Source: Hephaestia sp. MAHUQ-44 (GTDB taxonomy: Bacteria > Pseudomonadota > Alphaproteobacteria > Sphingomonadales > Sphingomonadaceae). From it: a stretch of 64,000 bases of DNA. Location of the stretch: the NCBI RefSeq assembly GCF_023806085.1, contig NZ_JAMSLX010000002.1:248001-312000 (forward strand). Reading direction: 5' to 3'. A model generated the notes under the pieces. The model saw nothing but the letters and a program-made list of their open reading frames with translations. It was not told the origin of the DNA and searched no databases. This document shows, one piece after another, positions 1 to 11,560 of the stretch (position 1 is its first letter; each line of letters begins with the position of its first letter). The translations under genes were made by a program, and so were the position numbers.

Positions 1-3000
1 CCAACCCGGCGACGATCATGACCGATCCCGATCTGGCCGACGCGACCTATGTCGAGCCGATCACGCCCGAGGTGGTCGCCAAGATCATCGCCAAGGAGCG
101 CCCCGACGCGATCCTGCCGACGATGGGCGGGCAGACCGCGCTCAACACCGCGCTCGCGCTGTTCGAGGACGGCACGCTGGCGCAATACGGCGTCCAGATG
201 ATCGGCGCCGATGCCGAGGCGATCGACAAGGCCGAGGACCGGCTGAAGTTCCGCGAGGCGATGAGCAGGATCGGGCTCGAAAGCGCGCGCTCGGCGATCG
301 CGCATACGGTCGAGGAGGCGCTGGCCGCGCTCGAGCATACCGGGCTGCCCGCGATCATCCGGCCGTCGTTCACGCTGGGCGGTACAGGGGGCGGCGTCGC
401 CTATAACCGGTCCGAGTTCGAGGAGATCGTGAAAAGCGGGCTCGACGCCTCGCCGACGACCGAGGTGCTGATCGAGGAATCGCTGCTCGGCTGGAAGGAA
501 TATGAGATGGAGGTGGTCCGCGACCGCGCGGACAATTGCATCATCATCTGCTCGATCGAGAATATCGACCCGATGGGCGTGCATACCGGCGATTCGATCA
601 CCGTCGCCCCGGCGCTGACGCTGACCGACAAGGAATATCAGGTCATGCGCAACGCGAGCATCGCGTGCCTGCGCGAGATCGGCGTCGAGACCGGCGGTTC
701 CAACGTCCAGTTCGCGGTCAATCCGGCGGACGGGCGGCTGGTCGTGATCGAGATGAACCCGCGCGTGTCGCGGTCGTCGGCGCTGGCATCGAAGGCGACC
801 GGGTTCCCGATCGCCAAGGTCGCGGCCAAGCTGGCGGTGGGCTATACGCTCGACGAGATCGAGAACGACATCACCGGGGTGACCCCGGCCTCGTTCGAGC
901 CGACGATCGATTATGTCGTCACCAAGATCCCGCGCTTCGCGTTCGAGAAGTTCAAGGGCGCAGAACCGCTGCTGTCGACCGCGATGAAATCGGTCGGCGA
1001 GGTGATGGCAATCGGGCGCAACATCCACGAATCGTTGCAGAAGGCGCTGCGCGGGCTGGAGACCGGCCTGTCGGGCTTCAACCAGGTCGATGCGCTGGTC
1101 GGTGCGCCGCGCGAGCAGATCGAGGCGGCGCTGGGCCGGCCGACGCCCGATCGGTTGCTGGTCGCTGCGCAGGCATTGCGCGAAGGCTTCACCGTCGCCG
1201 AGATCCACGCGATCGCCAAATACGATCCGTGGTTCCTCGATCGGATCGCCGAGATCGTTGCTGCCGAGGACGCGGTGGGCCGCCACGGCCTGCCGCAGGA
1301 TGCGGAGGGCATGCGGCGCCTGAAATCGATGGGGTTCAGCGACAAAAGGCTCGCCTATCTCGCGCTCAAATCAGCCAATCTGGTGGGCAACGAACGCGGT
1401 ATCGCGCGCGGTAGCGGGCTGATCCACGACGCCGTCAAGGCGATGACCGGCGGCGTCACCGAGGCCGAAGTGCGCGCGCTGCGCCATCGGCTCGGCGTGC
1501 GCCCCGTGTTCAAGCGGATCGATACCTGCGCGGCCGAATTCGAGGCCAAGACGCCCTATATGTATTCGACCTACGAGGCGCCGAGCTTCGGGGTGCCCGA
1601 GAATGAGGCGCTGCCGTCCGACCGCAAGAAGATCGTCATCCTGGGGGGCGGGCCGAACCGGATCGGGCAGGGGATCGAGTTCGATTATTGCTGCTGCCAC
1701 GCGTGCTTCGCGCTCGAGGATGCGGGCTATGAGACGATCATGGTCAATTGCAACCCGGAGACGGTGAGCACCGATTATGACACGTCCGACCGGCTCTATT
1801 TCGAGCCGCTGACCGCCGAGGACGTGCTCGAGATCCTTCATGTCGAGCAATCGAGCGGCGAACTGGTCGGCGTGATCGTCCAGTTCGGCGGGCAGACCCC
1901 GCTCAACCTCGCGCGCGCGCTGGAGCAGGCCGGGATTCCGATCCTCGGCACCTCGCCCGAGGCGATCGATCTGGCCGAGGACCGCGAGCATTTCGCGGCG
2001 CTGGTCAACAAGCTCGGGCTCAAGCAGCCCGCCAATGGCATCGCGCGCAGCCGCGACGAGGCGATCGCGGTCGCCGAGCGGATCGGCTATCCGGTGCTGA
2101 TGCGCCCGAGCTATGTGCTCGGCGGGCGGGCGATGGAGATCGTCGACGGCCGCGCGCAGCTCGAGGAATATATCCAGACAGCGGTGCAAGTGTCTGGCGA
2201 CGCACCGGTTCTGATCGATCAATATCTGCGCGACGCGATCGAGGTCGATGTCGACGCGCTTGCCGACGGCACCGATGTCGTGGTTGCCGGCGTGCTCCAG
2301 CATATCGAGGAAGCCGGCGTCCATTCGGGTGACAGCGCGTGCTCGATCCCGCCGTACAGCCTGTCCGATGCGATCATCGCGGAGATCGAGCGCCAGACGC
2401 ACGCGCTGGCCCGCGCGCTCTCGGTCAAAGGGCTGATGAACATCCAGTTCGCGGTCAAGGCCGGCGAGGTCTATCTGATCGAAGTCAATCCGCGCGCCAG
2501 CCGCACGGTGCCGTTCGTCGCCAAGGCGATCGGGGTGCCGATCGCCAAGATCGCGGCGCGGGTGATGGCGGGCGAAAAGCTGGCCGACCTGCCGTCGATC
2601 GACTGGCGGATCAATCATGTCGCGGTGAAGGAAGCGGTATTCCCCTGGGGCCGCTTTGCCGGGGTCGATCCGGTCTTGTCACCCGAAATGAAATCCACCG
2701 GCGAAGTGATGGGGATCGATCGCGATTTCACCGCCGCGTTCGGCAAGTCGCAGCTTGGCGCAGGCATGGTGCTGCCCGAGACGGGGACGTTGTTCGTCAG
2801 CGTCAAGGACAGCGACAAGCCGCAGATCGTGCCCGCAGTGAAGATGCTCGCCGATCATGGTTTCAAGATCGTCGCGACCGGGGGCACCGCCGATTATCTG
2901 ATCGAGCGCGGGGTGACGGTCGAACGCGTCAACAAGGTGGCGCAAGGCCGGCCGCACATCGTCGACCGGATCAAGGATGGCGGCATCGCGATGATCTTCA

Positions 3001-3188
3001 ACACCACCGAGGGGTGGCAGAGCCTGAAGGATTCGCAGCCGATCCGCGTGGCGGGCGTCGCGCAGAAGATTCCGTATTTCACCACCGCGGCAGCAAGCGT
3101 CGAAGCGGCCAAGGCAATCGTCACACTGGCGACGCGAAACCTTGAAGTGCGCCCGCTGCAATCCTATTATTTGCGGTCGCACAGCTGA
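1..3188 (+). CDS. carB: Carbamoyl-phosphate synthase large subunit, 5' end missing
   Basis: Makes carbamoyl phosphate from bicarbonate, ATP and glutamine-derived ammonia for the pyrimidine and arginine pathways. The reading frame is open from the window edge; the residues before the first ATG (18) read NPATI, so the start and roughly the first 40-50 residues lie outside. Visible are the end of the first ATP-grasp half, the oligomerisation region, the second half starting near nt 1635 with [13 protein letters not shown], the second ATP-grasp domain, and the C-terminal MGS-like regulatory domain with [10 protein letters not shown] (about nt 2872-2900). carA is not in the window. greA follows on the same strand after 83 bp. 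Confidence 0.98.
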   Translation, partial: NPATIMTDPDLADATYVEPITPEVVAKIIAKERPDAILPTMGGQTALNTALALFEDGTLAQYGVQMIGADAEAIDKAEDRLKFREAMSRIGLESARSAIAHTVEEALAALEHTGLPAIIRPSFTLGGTGGGVAYNRSEFEEIVKSGLDASPTTEVLIEESLLGWKEYEMEVVRDRADNCIIICSIENIDPMGVHTGDSITVAPALTLTDKEYQVMRNASIACLREIGVETGGSNVQFAVNPADGRLVVIEMNPRVSRSSALASKATGFPIAKVAAKLAVGYTLDEIENDITGVTPASFEPTIDYVVTKIPRFAFEKFKGAEPLLSTAMKSVGEVMAIGRNIHESLQKALRGLETGLSGFNQVDALVGAPREQIEAALGRPTPDRLLVAAQALREGFTVAEIHAIAKYDPWFLDRIAEIVAAEDAVGRHGLPQDAEGMRRLKSMGFSDKRLAYLALKSANLVGNERGIARGSGLIHDAVKAMTGGVTEAEVRALRHRLGVRPVFKRIDTCAAEFEAKTPYMYSTYEAPSFGVPENEALPSDRKKIVILGGGPNRIGQGIEFDYCCCHACFALEDAGYETIMVNCNPETVSTDYDTSDRLYFEPLTAEDVLEILHVEQSSGELVGVIVQFGGQTPLNLARALEQAGIPILGTSPEAIDLAEDREHFAALVNKLGLKQPANGIARSRDEAIAVAERIGYPVLMRPSYVLGGRAMEIVDGRAQLEEYIQTAVQVSGDAPVLIDQYLRDAIEVDVDALADGTDVVVAGVLQHIEEAGVHSGDSACSIPPYSLSDAIIAEIERQTHALARALSVKGLMNIQFAVKAGEVYLIEVNPRASRTVPFVAKAIGVPIAKIAARVMAGEKLADLPSIDWRINHVAVKEAVFPWGRFAGVDPVLSPEMKSTGEVMGIDRDFTAAFGKSQLGAGMVLPETGTLFVSVKDSDKPQIVPAVKMLADHGFKIVATGGTADYLIERGVTVERVNKVAQGRPHIVDRIKDGGIAMIFNTTEGWQSLKDSQPIRVAGVAQKIPYFTTAAASVEAAKAIVTLATRNLEVRPLQSYYLRSHS

Positions 3189-3271
3189 ACTCCCCCAAAA
3201 GTGCCAAGAGACGTGCGGGCGAACCCGACAGTTCGCTTGGATCGGGGATATTTGGACGAGGGACGAAGTTT

Positions 3272-3748
3272 ATGGCTACGGTCGAAAAGATGCCGATGCT
3301 CGCAGAAGGGCACGCGAAGCTCGTCGCCGACCTGCGGCGGCTGAAGGACGAACGCCCCCAGATCGTCGATGCGATCGAGGAAGCGCGCGCGCATGGCGAT
3401 CTTTCGGAGAATGCCGAATATCATGCCGCCAAGGAGCGTCAGGGCCAGGTCGAGGCAGCGATCGCCGATATCGAGGATCGGCTGGCGCGCGCGCAGATCA
3501 TCGACCCCAAGGAGCTTTCGGGCGACCGCATCGTGTTCGGTGCGACCGTGACGCTGCTCGATGAGGCCGACAAGCCGGTGACCTATCAGATCGTCGGCCA
3601 GACCGAGGCCGATGCCAAGACCGGGCGCATCTCGTACAATTCGCCGCTCGGCCGGGCGCTGATCGGGCGCGAGGTCGATGACGAGATCGAGGTGACGGTG
3701 CCCGCGGGCGACAAATATTACCTCGTCTCCAAGGTCGAATTCATCTGA
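3272..3748 (+). CDS. greA: Transcription elongation factor GreA
   Basis: Binds backtracked RNA polymerase and stimulates cleavage of the nascent RNA. The 158-residue product has the usual length. The N-terminal coiled coil carries the acidic-tip region ([19 protein letters not shown], about residues 37-55), and a C-terminal FKBP-like domain ends in LVSKVEFI. The ATG follows a purine-rich GAGGGACGAAG site at about 3258-3268. It lies directly downstream of carB. Its stop overlaps the probable CTG start of the rhomboid gene. Confidence 0.97.
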   Translation: MATVEKMPMLAEGHAKLVADLRRLKDERPQIVDAIEEARAHGDLSENAEYHAAKERQGQVEAAIADIEDRLARAQIIDPKELSGDRIVFGATVTLLDEADKPVTYQIVGQTEADAKTGRISYNSPLGRALIGREVDDEIEVTVPAGDKYYLVSKVEFI

Positions 3749-4395
3749 ACCTCGGGCGCTTCTTCGCCGAGACGCCCGCGACCGCGGCGATCACCGCCGC
3801 GACCATCCTCTGCTCGCTGCTGATCAGCTTTGCGCAGATGGAGGGCCCCGCGGCGTTGATCGGCGGGTTCATCCCGCTGCTCGTCTCGGGCGTCGAGGTC
3901 GCGCCCGGCGGCTTCACCCCGCTTCCCGCCTGGATCACGCCGCTGACCGCGACGCTGATCCATGGCGGCTATGCGCATCTGCTGCTCAACATGGTGATGT
4001 TCGTCTATTGCGGGCGGATGGTCGAGCGCGGGCTGGGGACCAAGGGGCTGATCATCCTCTATGGCGTCGGCGCCTATGTGTCGGCGGGCGGGCAGTGGCT
4101 TCAGGCACCGCACGCGCTGGTGCCGATGGTGGGCGCGAGCGGCGCGATCTCGGCGGTCATCGCGGCCTATGCGCTGCTGTTCAGCGAGCAGAAAGTGCGC
4201 GCCATCGGCCCGATCCCGGCCGGCGCGGTGCGCGTCGTCTGGCTTGCCGCGGCGTGGATCGGGGTGCAGTTGCTGATCGGGCTGGCGGGGCTGGGCGGGG
4301 GGCCGCAGATCGCGATCGCCGCGCATATCGCGGGCTTCCTTGCCGGGCTGGCGCTTACCCGGCCGCTGCTGTTGTGGCGGTACCGCGGGGCCTGA
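3745..4395 (+). CDS. Rhomboid family intramembrane serine protease
   Basis: Intramembrane protease. Counted from the internal ATG at 3838, the Ser-His dyad is visible as GASG with Ser101 and AHIAG with His163, and HLLLN lies in the second helix. That ATG would give 185 residues but would cut off a hydrophobic segment encoded just upstream ([14 protein letters not shown]). The frame is open back to the greA stop, and the only nearby start candidates are non-standard: CTG at 3745, overlapping the greA TGA, or ATT at 3739. I chose the CTG because AAGG lies about 10 bases upstream and stop-start overlaps are the rule here. The family call is firm; the start is not. Confidence 0.85.
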   Translation: MNLGRFFAETPATAAITAATILCSLLISFAQMEGPAALIGGFIPLLVSGVEVAPGGFTPLPAWITPLTATLIHGGYAHLLLNMVMFVYCGRMVERGLGTKGLIILYGVGAYVSAGGQWLQAPHALVPMVGASGAISAVIAAYALLFSEQKVRAIGPIPAGAVRVVWLAAAWIGVQLLIGLAGLGGGPQIAIAAHIAGFLAGLALTRPLLLWRYRGA

Positions 4396-4489
4396 GCGCC
4401 CAAGACAAGTGCGCCGTGGTGTGGTGCGTACTGATCGCTGGCGGCGTCTGTGGCGATCCCCTCCACCACGCGCTTCGCGCGCGGTCCCC

Positions 4490-4506
4490 CTCCCCGTGCC
4501 GGGGAG
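4490..4506. repeat. Short palindrome CTCCCC-N5-GGGGAG
   Basis: A 6-bp perfect stem in the gap between the convergent rhomboid and DUF4170 genes, with a C-rich, CGCG-rich lead-in from 4455. Similar CTCCCC/GGGGAG palindromes sit at 8273-8286 and 24524-24542, so this is a small dispersed extragenic repeat. It may also act as a bidirectional terminator, though there is no T tract. Confidence 0.5.
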
Positions 4507-4518
4507 GAGCTAGCCTGA

Positions 4519-4737
4519 TCAGGTCTTGGGTAATTCGAGTTCGAGCAGGCGGTGGAGGTGGGTGACCACGAACTTCATCTCGGCATCGTCGACCGTGCGC
4601 TGCGCCGCTGCGCGCCACGCTTTTTCGGCGGCGGCATAATCGGGATAGATGCCGACGATCTCGATCGTCGACACGTCGAAATCGAGCGTTCGCGGATCGG
4701 TCACGCGGCCGCCGAAGACGAGGTGGAGCTTGCTCAT
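4519..4737 (-). CDS. DUF4170 family protein
   Basis: A 72-residue protein that begins MSKLHLVFGGRV and continues with a compact alpha/beta pattern (TIEIVGIYPDYAAAEKAWRA). This matches small alphaproteobacterial proteins labelled DUF4170, whose biochemical role is unknown. It has no signal peptide or membrane segment, so it is probably cytoplasmic. It stands alone between the convergent rhomboid gene and a divergently organised stress-type gene set. The family call is from memory of the motif; no function is proposed. Confidence 0.8.
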   Translation of the reverse strand: MSKLHLVFGGRVTDPRTLDFDVSTIEIVGIYPDYAAAEKAWRAAAQRTVDDAEMKFVVTHLHRLLELELPKT

Positions 4738-4806
4738 CGTAAAATCCTCGGGGACAGAATGTTGCGCGCGCTCTAGCGGTGCCCGCGCCTGAATTGAACC
4801 AGCGCG

Positions 4807-5250
4807 TTACTTCTTGGCTTTTTGCTTTGCGGCCTCGGCGGCGGCCGAACCGACATTGCTCACCGCTTTGACGACGCCCTCGATCAGCCGGTTGGCCTCG
4901 CGCCCGGCGGTATCCTTGTTGAGTCCGAGCGAATCGAGTTCCTGCTTGCCTGTGTCGCGCGCGGCTTTGGCCGCGGCGATGGCGGCGGCATTGAGGCGCT
5001 TGCCGGTTTTGCCCAGCATTTCGCGCTCGCGTAAGGTAGCGGGGATGAGCGAGCCCAACAGCGCGCCGATCGCCGCCCCGCCGGCGAGCACCGCCATCGG
5101 GAAATCGCCGATGTCGTCGCCGGCCTTGCGCGCGACCTCACGTGCCTTGTCGCGGGTTTTGGTCAACGCCTCGCCGGCGGCGTCGCGGGCCTGCTCATAG
5201 GTCCGTTCGAGCGTGTCGCGGGTGGTTTTGGTATCGGTCGGCTCGGTCAT
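4807..5250 (-). CDS. Small alanine/lysine-rich protein with one hydrophobic segment
   Basis: A 147-residue protein. A charged helical N-terminal third (many A, R, K, E, D) leads to a hydrophobic stretch at residues 52-72 (MAVLAGGAAIGALLGSLIPA). A second amphipathic helix ends in a lysine-rich tail. The layout resembles ElaB/YqjD-like membrane-anchored helical proteins, but I recognise no defined family. It is the last of four minus-strand genes (5975-6469, 5592-5972, 5293-5592, this), 42 bp after the DUF3618 gene, so it is probably co-transcribed with them and serves the same envelope or stress role. Confidence 0.75.
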   Translation of the reverse strand: MTEPTDTKTTRDTLERTYEQARDAAGEALTKTRDKAREVARKAGDDIGDFPMAVLAGGAAIGALLGSLIPATLREREMLGKTGKRLNAAAIAAAKAARDTGKQELDSLGLNKDTAGREANRLIEGVVKAVSNVGSAAAEAAKQKAKK

Positions 5251-5292
5251 GATGTCATCCTTATCGGCGCGGGGGGCGCGCCCTTCCTACAC

Positions 5293-5592
5293 TCAAACTC
5301 GTTCGGTGGATTCGGGTTTCCTGCGGCGCCGCCGGGCGATCGGTGCCGCGAGCGCGAGCCCGAGGACGAGCAACGCGCCGCTGACCGCTTTGGCCGGGTG
5401 GCGGCGGGTAACCGCCGCGCCCTGGCGTGCCACCGCGATCGCGGTCGCGCGGAGCTCGTTCTGCGCTGTTGCGGCGAGCGCCGACGGGTGCAGCCGGGCC
5501 TTGATCTCGTCGACCGTGGCCGACAGCCGGTCGCGGGCCGCATCGGCGCGGGCCTCGGCGCGCATCAATCTGGCTCGGGTCAGGCTGGGCAT
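5293..5592 (-). CDS. DUF3618 family small membrane protein
   Basis: A 99-residue protein with the DUF3618 signature of an Arg/Ala-rich helix followed by LSATVDEIKARLHP (about residues 23-36). A single transmembrane segment (SGALLVLGLALAAPIA, about 70-85) is followed by a run of arginines. Its ATG overlaps the TGA of the upstream holin-X gene by one base (TGATG), indicating translational coupling. Family members often neighbour holin-X and DUF883 genes in alphaproteobacteria; their molecular role is not established. Confidence 0.82.
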   Translation of the reverse strand: MPSLTRARLMRAEARADAARDRLSATVDEIKARLHPSALAATAQNELRATAIAVARQGAAVTRRHPAKAVSGALLVLGLALAAPIARRRRRKPESTERV

Positions 5593-5972
5593 CAGTCGTC
5601 GTCATCCCTTGAAATCGCGCGCCTGAGCAGCGTCAGCGCCACGCGCGCCATGATGCCGGCGACGATCAGGCCGCCGAGCGTCACGATCACCGTGGCCCAA
5701 CCGAAGCCCACCCGTGCGGCGAGGACGAACAGCAATCCGACCATCAGCGCGATGACCGCCGCCTGTGCGAGCAACAGGCTGCTCGCGGCGATGATCACCG
5801 CATAACGCGATTCGACCGCGCGGCGCAGCACCTGCGCCCGCCGCCGCTCGACCTCCGCGCGCAGGAAATTGCGCGCGTCGACGATCAGCCGGCGGAACAG
5901 CGTGCGCAGCGATTCGTCGCCGGGCGGTGTCTCGGTGGTTGCCGGTTCGTGCGCCTCGCCCCCCTCAACCAT
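5592..5972 (-). CDS. Phage-holin-X family (DUF1469-type) membrane protein
   Basis: A 126-residue protein with two hydrophobic segments, SSLLLAQAAVIALMVGLLFV (about residues 63-84) and ATVIVTLGGLIVAGIMARVA (about 92-112). They are preceded by an amphipathic, arginine-rich helix. This matches the putative holin-X / DUF1469 family, which despite its name is chromosomal and usually found with DUF3618 and DUF883 proteins. No lytic genes are nearby, so a phage holin role is unlikely. It starts 2 bp after the DUF883 stop and overlaps the DUF3618 start. Confidence 0.82.
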   Translation of the reverse strand: MVEGGEAHEPATTETPPGDESLRTLFRRLIVDARNFLRAEVERRRAQVLRRAVESRYAVIIAASSLLLAQAAVIALMVGLLFVLAARVGFGWATVIVTLGGLIVAGIMARVALTLLRRAISRDDDD

Positions 5973-5974
5973 AT

Positions 5975-6469
5975 TCAGGCGTCGTCGGCCGTGTCGGTAT
6001 CGAACCCGGATTTGACGAGCCGCGCGAGCACGAAGCCGACCGCCGCGGCAGTGCCGATCGCGATTGCAGGGCTCTTGCGCACGAAATTGCGAGCCTCGTC
6101 GAGCAATTGGTCGATGTCCTTCGAATCGAGCGACTGCGAGAAGCTTGAGAGCGATTGCGCGGCCGAACGGGCGTAATCGCCATATTGCGCGCCCAGTTTT
6201 TCATCGACCGAGCCCGCGGCATTGGTCATCAGCTTCGAGAATTCCTCGAGCGCGCCCGATGCCTTGGCCTTGCCCTGCGCGGCATAATCGCGGGCCTTCT
6301 CGCCGGCCTGCCCGGAAAGTTTGCCCGCATTGTCCTTGAATGTCCTGGCGGCGCTGTCTTTCACCTTGGCGGCCTCCTTCTTCACCGTCTTGGCGGCGGC
6401 TTTCGTCTTGGTCTTCGGGGTCTTGTCTGCAGCCGCCGTGTCCGGTGTGCTGGTATCGTTCTTGGCCAT
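5975..6469 (-). CDS. DUF883 (ElaB/YqjD-like) helical membrane-anchored protein
   Basis: A 164-residue protein. The first half is extremely rich in K, A, T and P. A long amphipathic helix follows, then the tail EARNFVRKSPAIAIGTAAAV, typical of DUF883/YqjD inner-membrane proteins, some of which associate with ribosomes in stationary phase in E. coli. The frame is open further upstream, but the ATG at 6469 follows AGGAAAGGG at the right distance and gives the expected N-terminus (MAKNDTS). It is the first gene of the four-gene minus-strand set. A possible EcfG-type promoter lies at 6499-6523. Confidence 0.85.
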   Translation of the reverse strand: MAKNDTSTPDTAAADKTPKTKTKAAAKTVKKEAAKVKDSAARTFKDNAGKLSGQAGEKARDYAAQGKAKASGALEEFSKLMTNAAGSVDEKLGAQYGDYARSAAQSLSSFSQSLDSKDIDQLLDEARNFVRKSPAIAIGTAAAVGFVLARLVKSGFDTDTADDA

Positions 6470-6498
6470 GTGCAAAGCCCTTTCCTGTGTCCAACGAC

Positions 6499-6523
6499 AA
6501 CAACCCGGCCGCTGGAGCGTTCC
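6499..6523 (-). promoter_or_regulatory. Candidate EcfG (general stress sigma) promoter
   Basis: On the minus strand, GGAAC (6523-6519) is followed after 16 bases by TGTT (6502-6499). The alphaproteobacterial EcfG consensus is GGAAC-N16/17-CGTT, so the -35 is perfect and the -10 matches 3 of 4. It lies about 30 bp upstream of the DUF883 start at 6469. DUF883, DUF3618 and holin-X genes are plausible general-stress targets. Supported by motif only. Confidence 0.4.
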
Positions 6524-6603
6524 ATGCTGCATCGCCGAATTGCCGTGCGCGGCCCGAGCGGGTAGAGCGCCGCCGCCGACCGATATACTCGCGCCCGATT
6601 TAG

Positions 6604-7896
<1,293 letters not shown>

Positions 7897-7945
7897 GCTG
7901 ATATTCAGCTTGATCCGCGAGTCGCGATAGATCAGAATCGTCCGC

Positions 7946-8257
7946 ATGAAGAAACGCTCGACCTTCGCTGTGCTGCTCCGTCGGACCTGGTTGCCGGCGC
8001 TGGCGCTCGTCGTGATGGCGTTCTTCGGCGGCTATGCGGTGCTCGGCCCCAATGGGGTGCTCGCGTATGGCGAATATAAGCACCAGCTTGCGGCCAAGAA
8101 GGTGACGTATGAGGCGCTCGATCATCAACGCGCCGAATTGCGCAACCGTGTCGACCTGCTCGATGCGCGCCACGCCAACCCCGACCTGGTGGACGAACTG
8201 GCGCGCAAGAAGCTCAACGTCGTGCACCCCGATGAAATCATCGTTCCGCTGAATTGA
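7946..8257 (+). CDS. ftsB: Septum formation initiator (FtsB/DivIC family)
   Basis: A 103-residue single-pass division protein. A short basic N-terminus is followed by a transmembrane segment (LPALALVVMAFFGGYAVL, about residues 15-34). A heptad-like coiled coil comes next (about 42-75), then a small C-terminal region ending in the family-typical KLNVVHPDEIIV. FtsB-type proteins join FtsL and FtsQ at the divisome and control septal peptidoglycan synthesis. The position between eno and pdhA is typical of alphaproteobacteria. Function is by family; the fold and topology are visible. Confidence 0.88.
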   Translation: MKKRSTFAVLLRRTWLPALALVVMAFFGGYAVLGPNGVLAYGEYKHQLAAKKVTYEALDHQRAELRNRVDLLDARHANPDLVDELARKKLNVVHPDEIIVPLN

Positions 8258-8272
8258 GGTCGGCGGCTTCCT

Positions 8273-8286
8273 CTCCCCACGGGGAG
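8273..8286. repeat. Short palindrome CTCCCC-AC-GGGGAG
   Basis: A 6-bp perfect stem 15 bp after the ftsB stop, the same small repeat type as at 4490-4506. The rest of the 178-bp gap to pdhA holds a second hairpin, CCGGGTG-ATTG-CACCCGG (about 8368-8385), and no gene. Confidence 0.45.
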
Positions 8287-8435
8287 CGTGCCGAGGGCGG
8301 ATCGATTTGTTGCGCAACGACGTTTTTATCTAACAACAGCCGATCGGCTGGCGAGGCGTCCGGGTGATTGCACCCGGCGCCGTAACCGGCCTATAGGCAC
8401 CCCCATCTCCCCTACGGAAACGAGGTCGACTACCC

Positions 8436-9482
8436 GTGGCCAAAGCCCCCGCGCGCCAGCGCAAAGCAGAACCGCTCAAGTCCAATCGCGAACGCCCCAA
8501 CGAGCCGAAACGGTTCGAGGCGTCGAAGGAGCAGCTACTCGAATTCTACAAGGACATGCTGTTGATCCGCCGCTTCGAAGAAAAAGCGGGTCAGCTCTAT
8601 GGTCTCGGCCTGATCGGCGGCTTTTGCCACCTGTATATCGGGCAGGAGGCGGTTGCCGTGGGGCTGCAATCGGCGCTTTCCGAAAAGGATTCGGTGATTA
8701 CCGGCTATCGCGACCACGGCCATATGCTGCTGTGCCGGATTCCGCCCAAGGACGTGATGGCCGAACTGACCGGCCGCGCCGCCGGGATTTCCAAGGGCAA
8801 GGGCGGGTCGATGCACATGTTCAGCGTCGATCACAAATTCTATGGCGGGCACGGCATCGTCGGCGCGCAGGTGCCGCTTGGCGCAGGGCTGGCGTTCGCG
8901 CACAAATATAATGACGATGGCGGCGTGTGCCTTGCCTATTTCGGCGACGGCGCGGCCAACCAGGGCCAGGTCTATGAGGCCTTCAACATGGCCGAGCTGT
9001 GGAAGCTGCCGGTGGTGTTCGTCATCGAGAACAACCAATATGCGATGGGCACCAGCGTCAATCGCAGCAGCGCCGAGGACCAGCTCTATCGGCGCGGCGA
9101 AAGCTTCCGCATTCCGGGGATCCAGGTCGACGGGATGGACGTGCTCGCGGCGCGCGGCGCCGCCGAGGAAGCGCTCGCCTGGGTGCGTGCGGGCAAGGGG
9201 CCGATCATCCTCGAGATGAAGACCTATCGCTATCGCGGGCACTCGATGTCCGATCCGGCAAAGTATCGCAGCCGCGACGAAGTGCAGGCAGTGCGCGACA
9301 AATCCGATCCGATCGAACACGCCAAGCGCGAGCTTGAGGCGATCGGCGTGACCGAGGACGAGATCAAGTCGATCGAACAGGAGATCCGCAAAATCGTGAA
9401 CGAGGCCGCCGATTTCGCCGAACAGGCGCCCGAGCCCGAGGCGTCCGAACTGTATACCGACGTGCTGGTGGGGACCTACTGA
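8436..9482 (+). CDS. pdhA: Pyruvate dehydrogenase E1 component, alpha subunit
   Basis: Thiamine-diphosphate-dependent alpha chain that decarboxylates pyruvate to feed acetyl-CoA synthesis. The 348-residue product has the ThDP motif starting at [20 protein letters not shown] and ending in [10 protein letters not shown]. The mitochondrial-type phosphorylation loop [11 protein letters not shown] is also present. The first 30 or so residues are a basic, Pro/Lys-rich extension common in alphaproteobacteria. The start is GTG, with only a weak purine patch upstream. pdhB begins one base after its stop, so the two are one operon. E2 and E3 genes are not in the window. Confidence 0.97.
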   Translation: MAKAPARQRKAEPLKSNRERPNEPKRFEASKEQLLEFYKDMLLIRRFEEKAGQLYGLGLIGGFCHLYIGQEAVAVGLQSALSEKDSVITGYRDHGHMLLCRIPPKDVMAELTGRAAGISKGKGGSMHMFSVDHKFYGGHGIVGAQVPLGAGLAFAHKYNDDGGVCLAYFGDGAANQGQVYEAFNMAELWKLPVVFVIENNQYAMGTSVNRSSAEDQLYRRGESFRIPGIQVDGMDVLAARGAAEEALAWVRAGKGPIILEMKTYRYRGHSMSDPAKYRSRDEVQAVRDKSDPIEHAKRELEAIGVTEDEIKSIEQEIRKIVNEAADFAEQAPEPEASELYTDVLVGTY

Positions 9483-9483
9483 G

Positions 9484-10896
<1,413 letters not shown>

Positions 10897-10902
10897 TGCC
10901 GC

Positions 10903-10932
10903 GCTGACCGTCGGCAGGGGCCGGCGGTCAGC
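10903..10932. terminator. Bidirectional terminator hairpin between pdhB and tadE
   Basis: Arms GCTGACCGTCGG (10903-10914) and CCGGCGGTCAGC (10921-10932) form a 12-bp stem with one G-U pair and a 6-base loop. It fills the 31-bp gap between the convergent pdhB and TadE-like stops and overlaps the latter's stop codon. There is no T tract on either side, so a terminator role is inferred from position and stem strength. Confidence 0.5.
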
Positions 10933-11560
10933 AGGTGGCGCGCACCGAGGCGGCGTTGTTCGAGATCGTCTGGTTGGTCCGCTCGCGCACGTTCATCGCC
11001 GATTCGAAGTGGATGATCTTGCCTGCGATCGGCGAGCCCGGAAACAGTGACCGATAGCGGTAATTGACTTCGACGAACATCACCGCGGTACCCGGCGCTG
11101 CGGCGATGCGATGGGCGCCCGTGCCCATCGCGGGGAGCGACGCGTCGTTCTTGCCCTTGCCTTCAGCACCGTAACGCGACGCGACATTGAGCGCGCCGAA
11201 GCAGCGCTGCCAATTGATCCATTGCCCGGTTGCGGCCGGGTTGGGACTCAGGCTCGACAGGATCACGCGGCCCTGGTTCGCGAATCCGATGGCGCTGCCG
11301 ATCTCGCGATCCCCCGCGAACATCTGGTTCACATCCGATTCGTCGACCTGGATGCGGACGCGCGCCGCATTGTCGGCGGTGGTCAGGGCGATCTGGCTGA
11401 CGCGCAGATGAGCCAGCACGTAATTCGCGGTTTCCATCCCCGTACACGCGATCAGCAGGATGAACGGCAGGCCGATCGCAAATTCGATCAGCGCGACGCC
11501 CGAGACGTCGCGCGGCAGGGTTTGGCCGAGCGTGCGGAGGAGCCGAGGGTTGCGGATCAT
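10928..11560 (-). CDS. TadE/TadG-like pseudopilin-type protein (second)
   Basis: A 210-residue protein with a TadE-like N-terminus: SGVALIEFAIGLPFILLIAC (about residues 19-38), where the Gly-x-x-x-x-Glu-Phe pattern marks the start of the hydrophobic helix of pilin-like proteins. The remainder is predicted extracytoplasmic. The frame is open upstream, but ATG 11560 overlaps the TGA of the preceding TadE gene (ATGA), which fixes the start. It is the last gene of a three-gene minus-strand cassette. Probably a minor pseudopilin or surface component of a Flp/Tad-type apparatus. Confidence 0.85.
   Translation of the reverse strand: MIRNPRLLRTLGQTLPRDVSGVALIEFAIGLPFILLIACTGMETANYVLAHLRVSQIALTTADNAARVRIQVDESDVNQMFAGDREIGSAIGFANQGRVILSSLSPNPAATGQWINWQRCFGALNVASRYGAEGKGKNDASLPAMGTGAHRIAAAPGTAVMFVEVNYRYRSLFPGSPIAGKIIHFESAMNVRERTNQTISNNAASVRATC

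Noticed and set aside
1371..2618. Long minus-strand open frame inside carB (415 codons)
   Set aside because: Antisense shadow of carB in high-GC sequence; Arg/Asp/His-rich translation with no domain.
5592..5972. Phage holin, hence a prophage remnant
   Set aside because: Holin-X is a chromosomal family name; no phage genes, integrase or att-like repeats are nearby.
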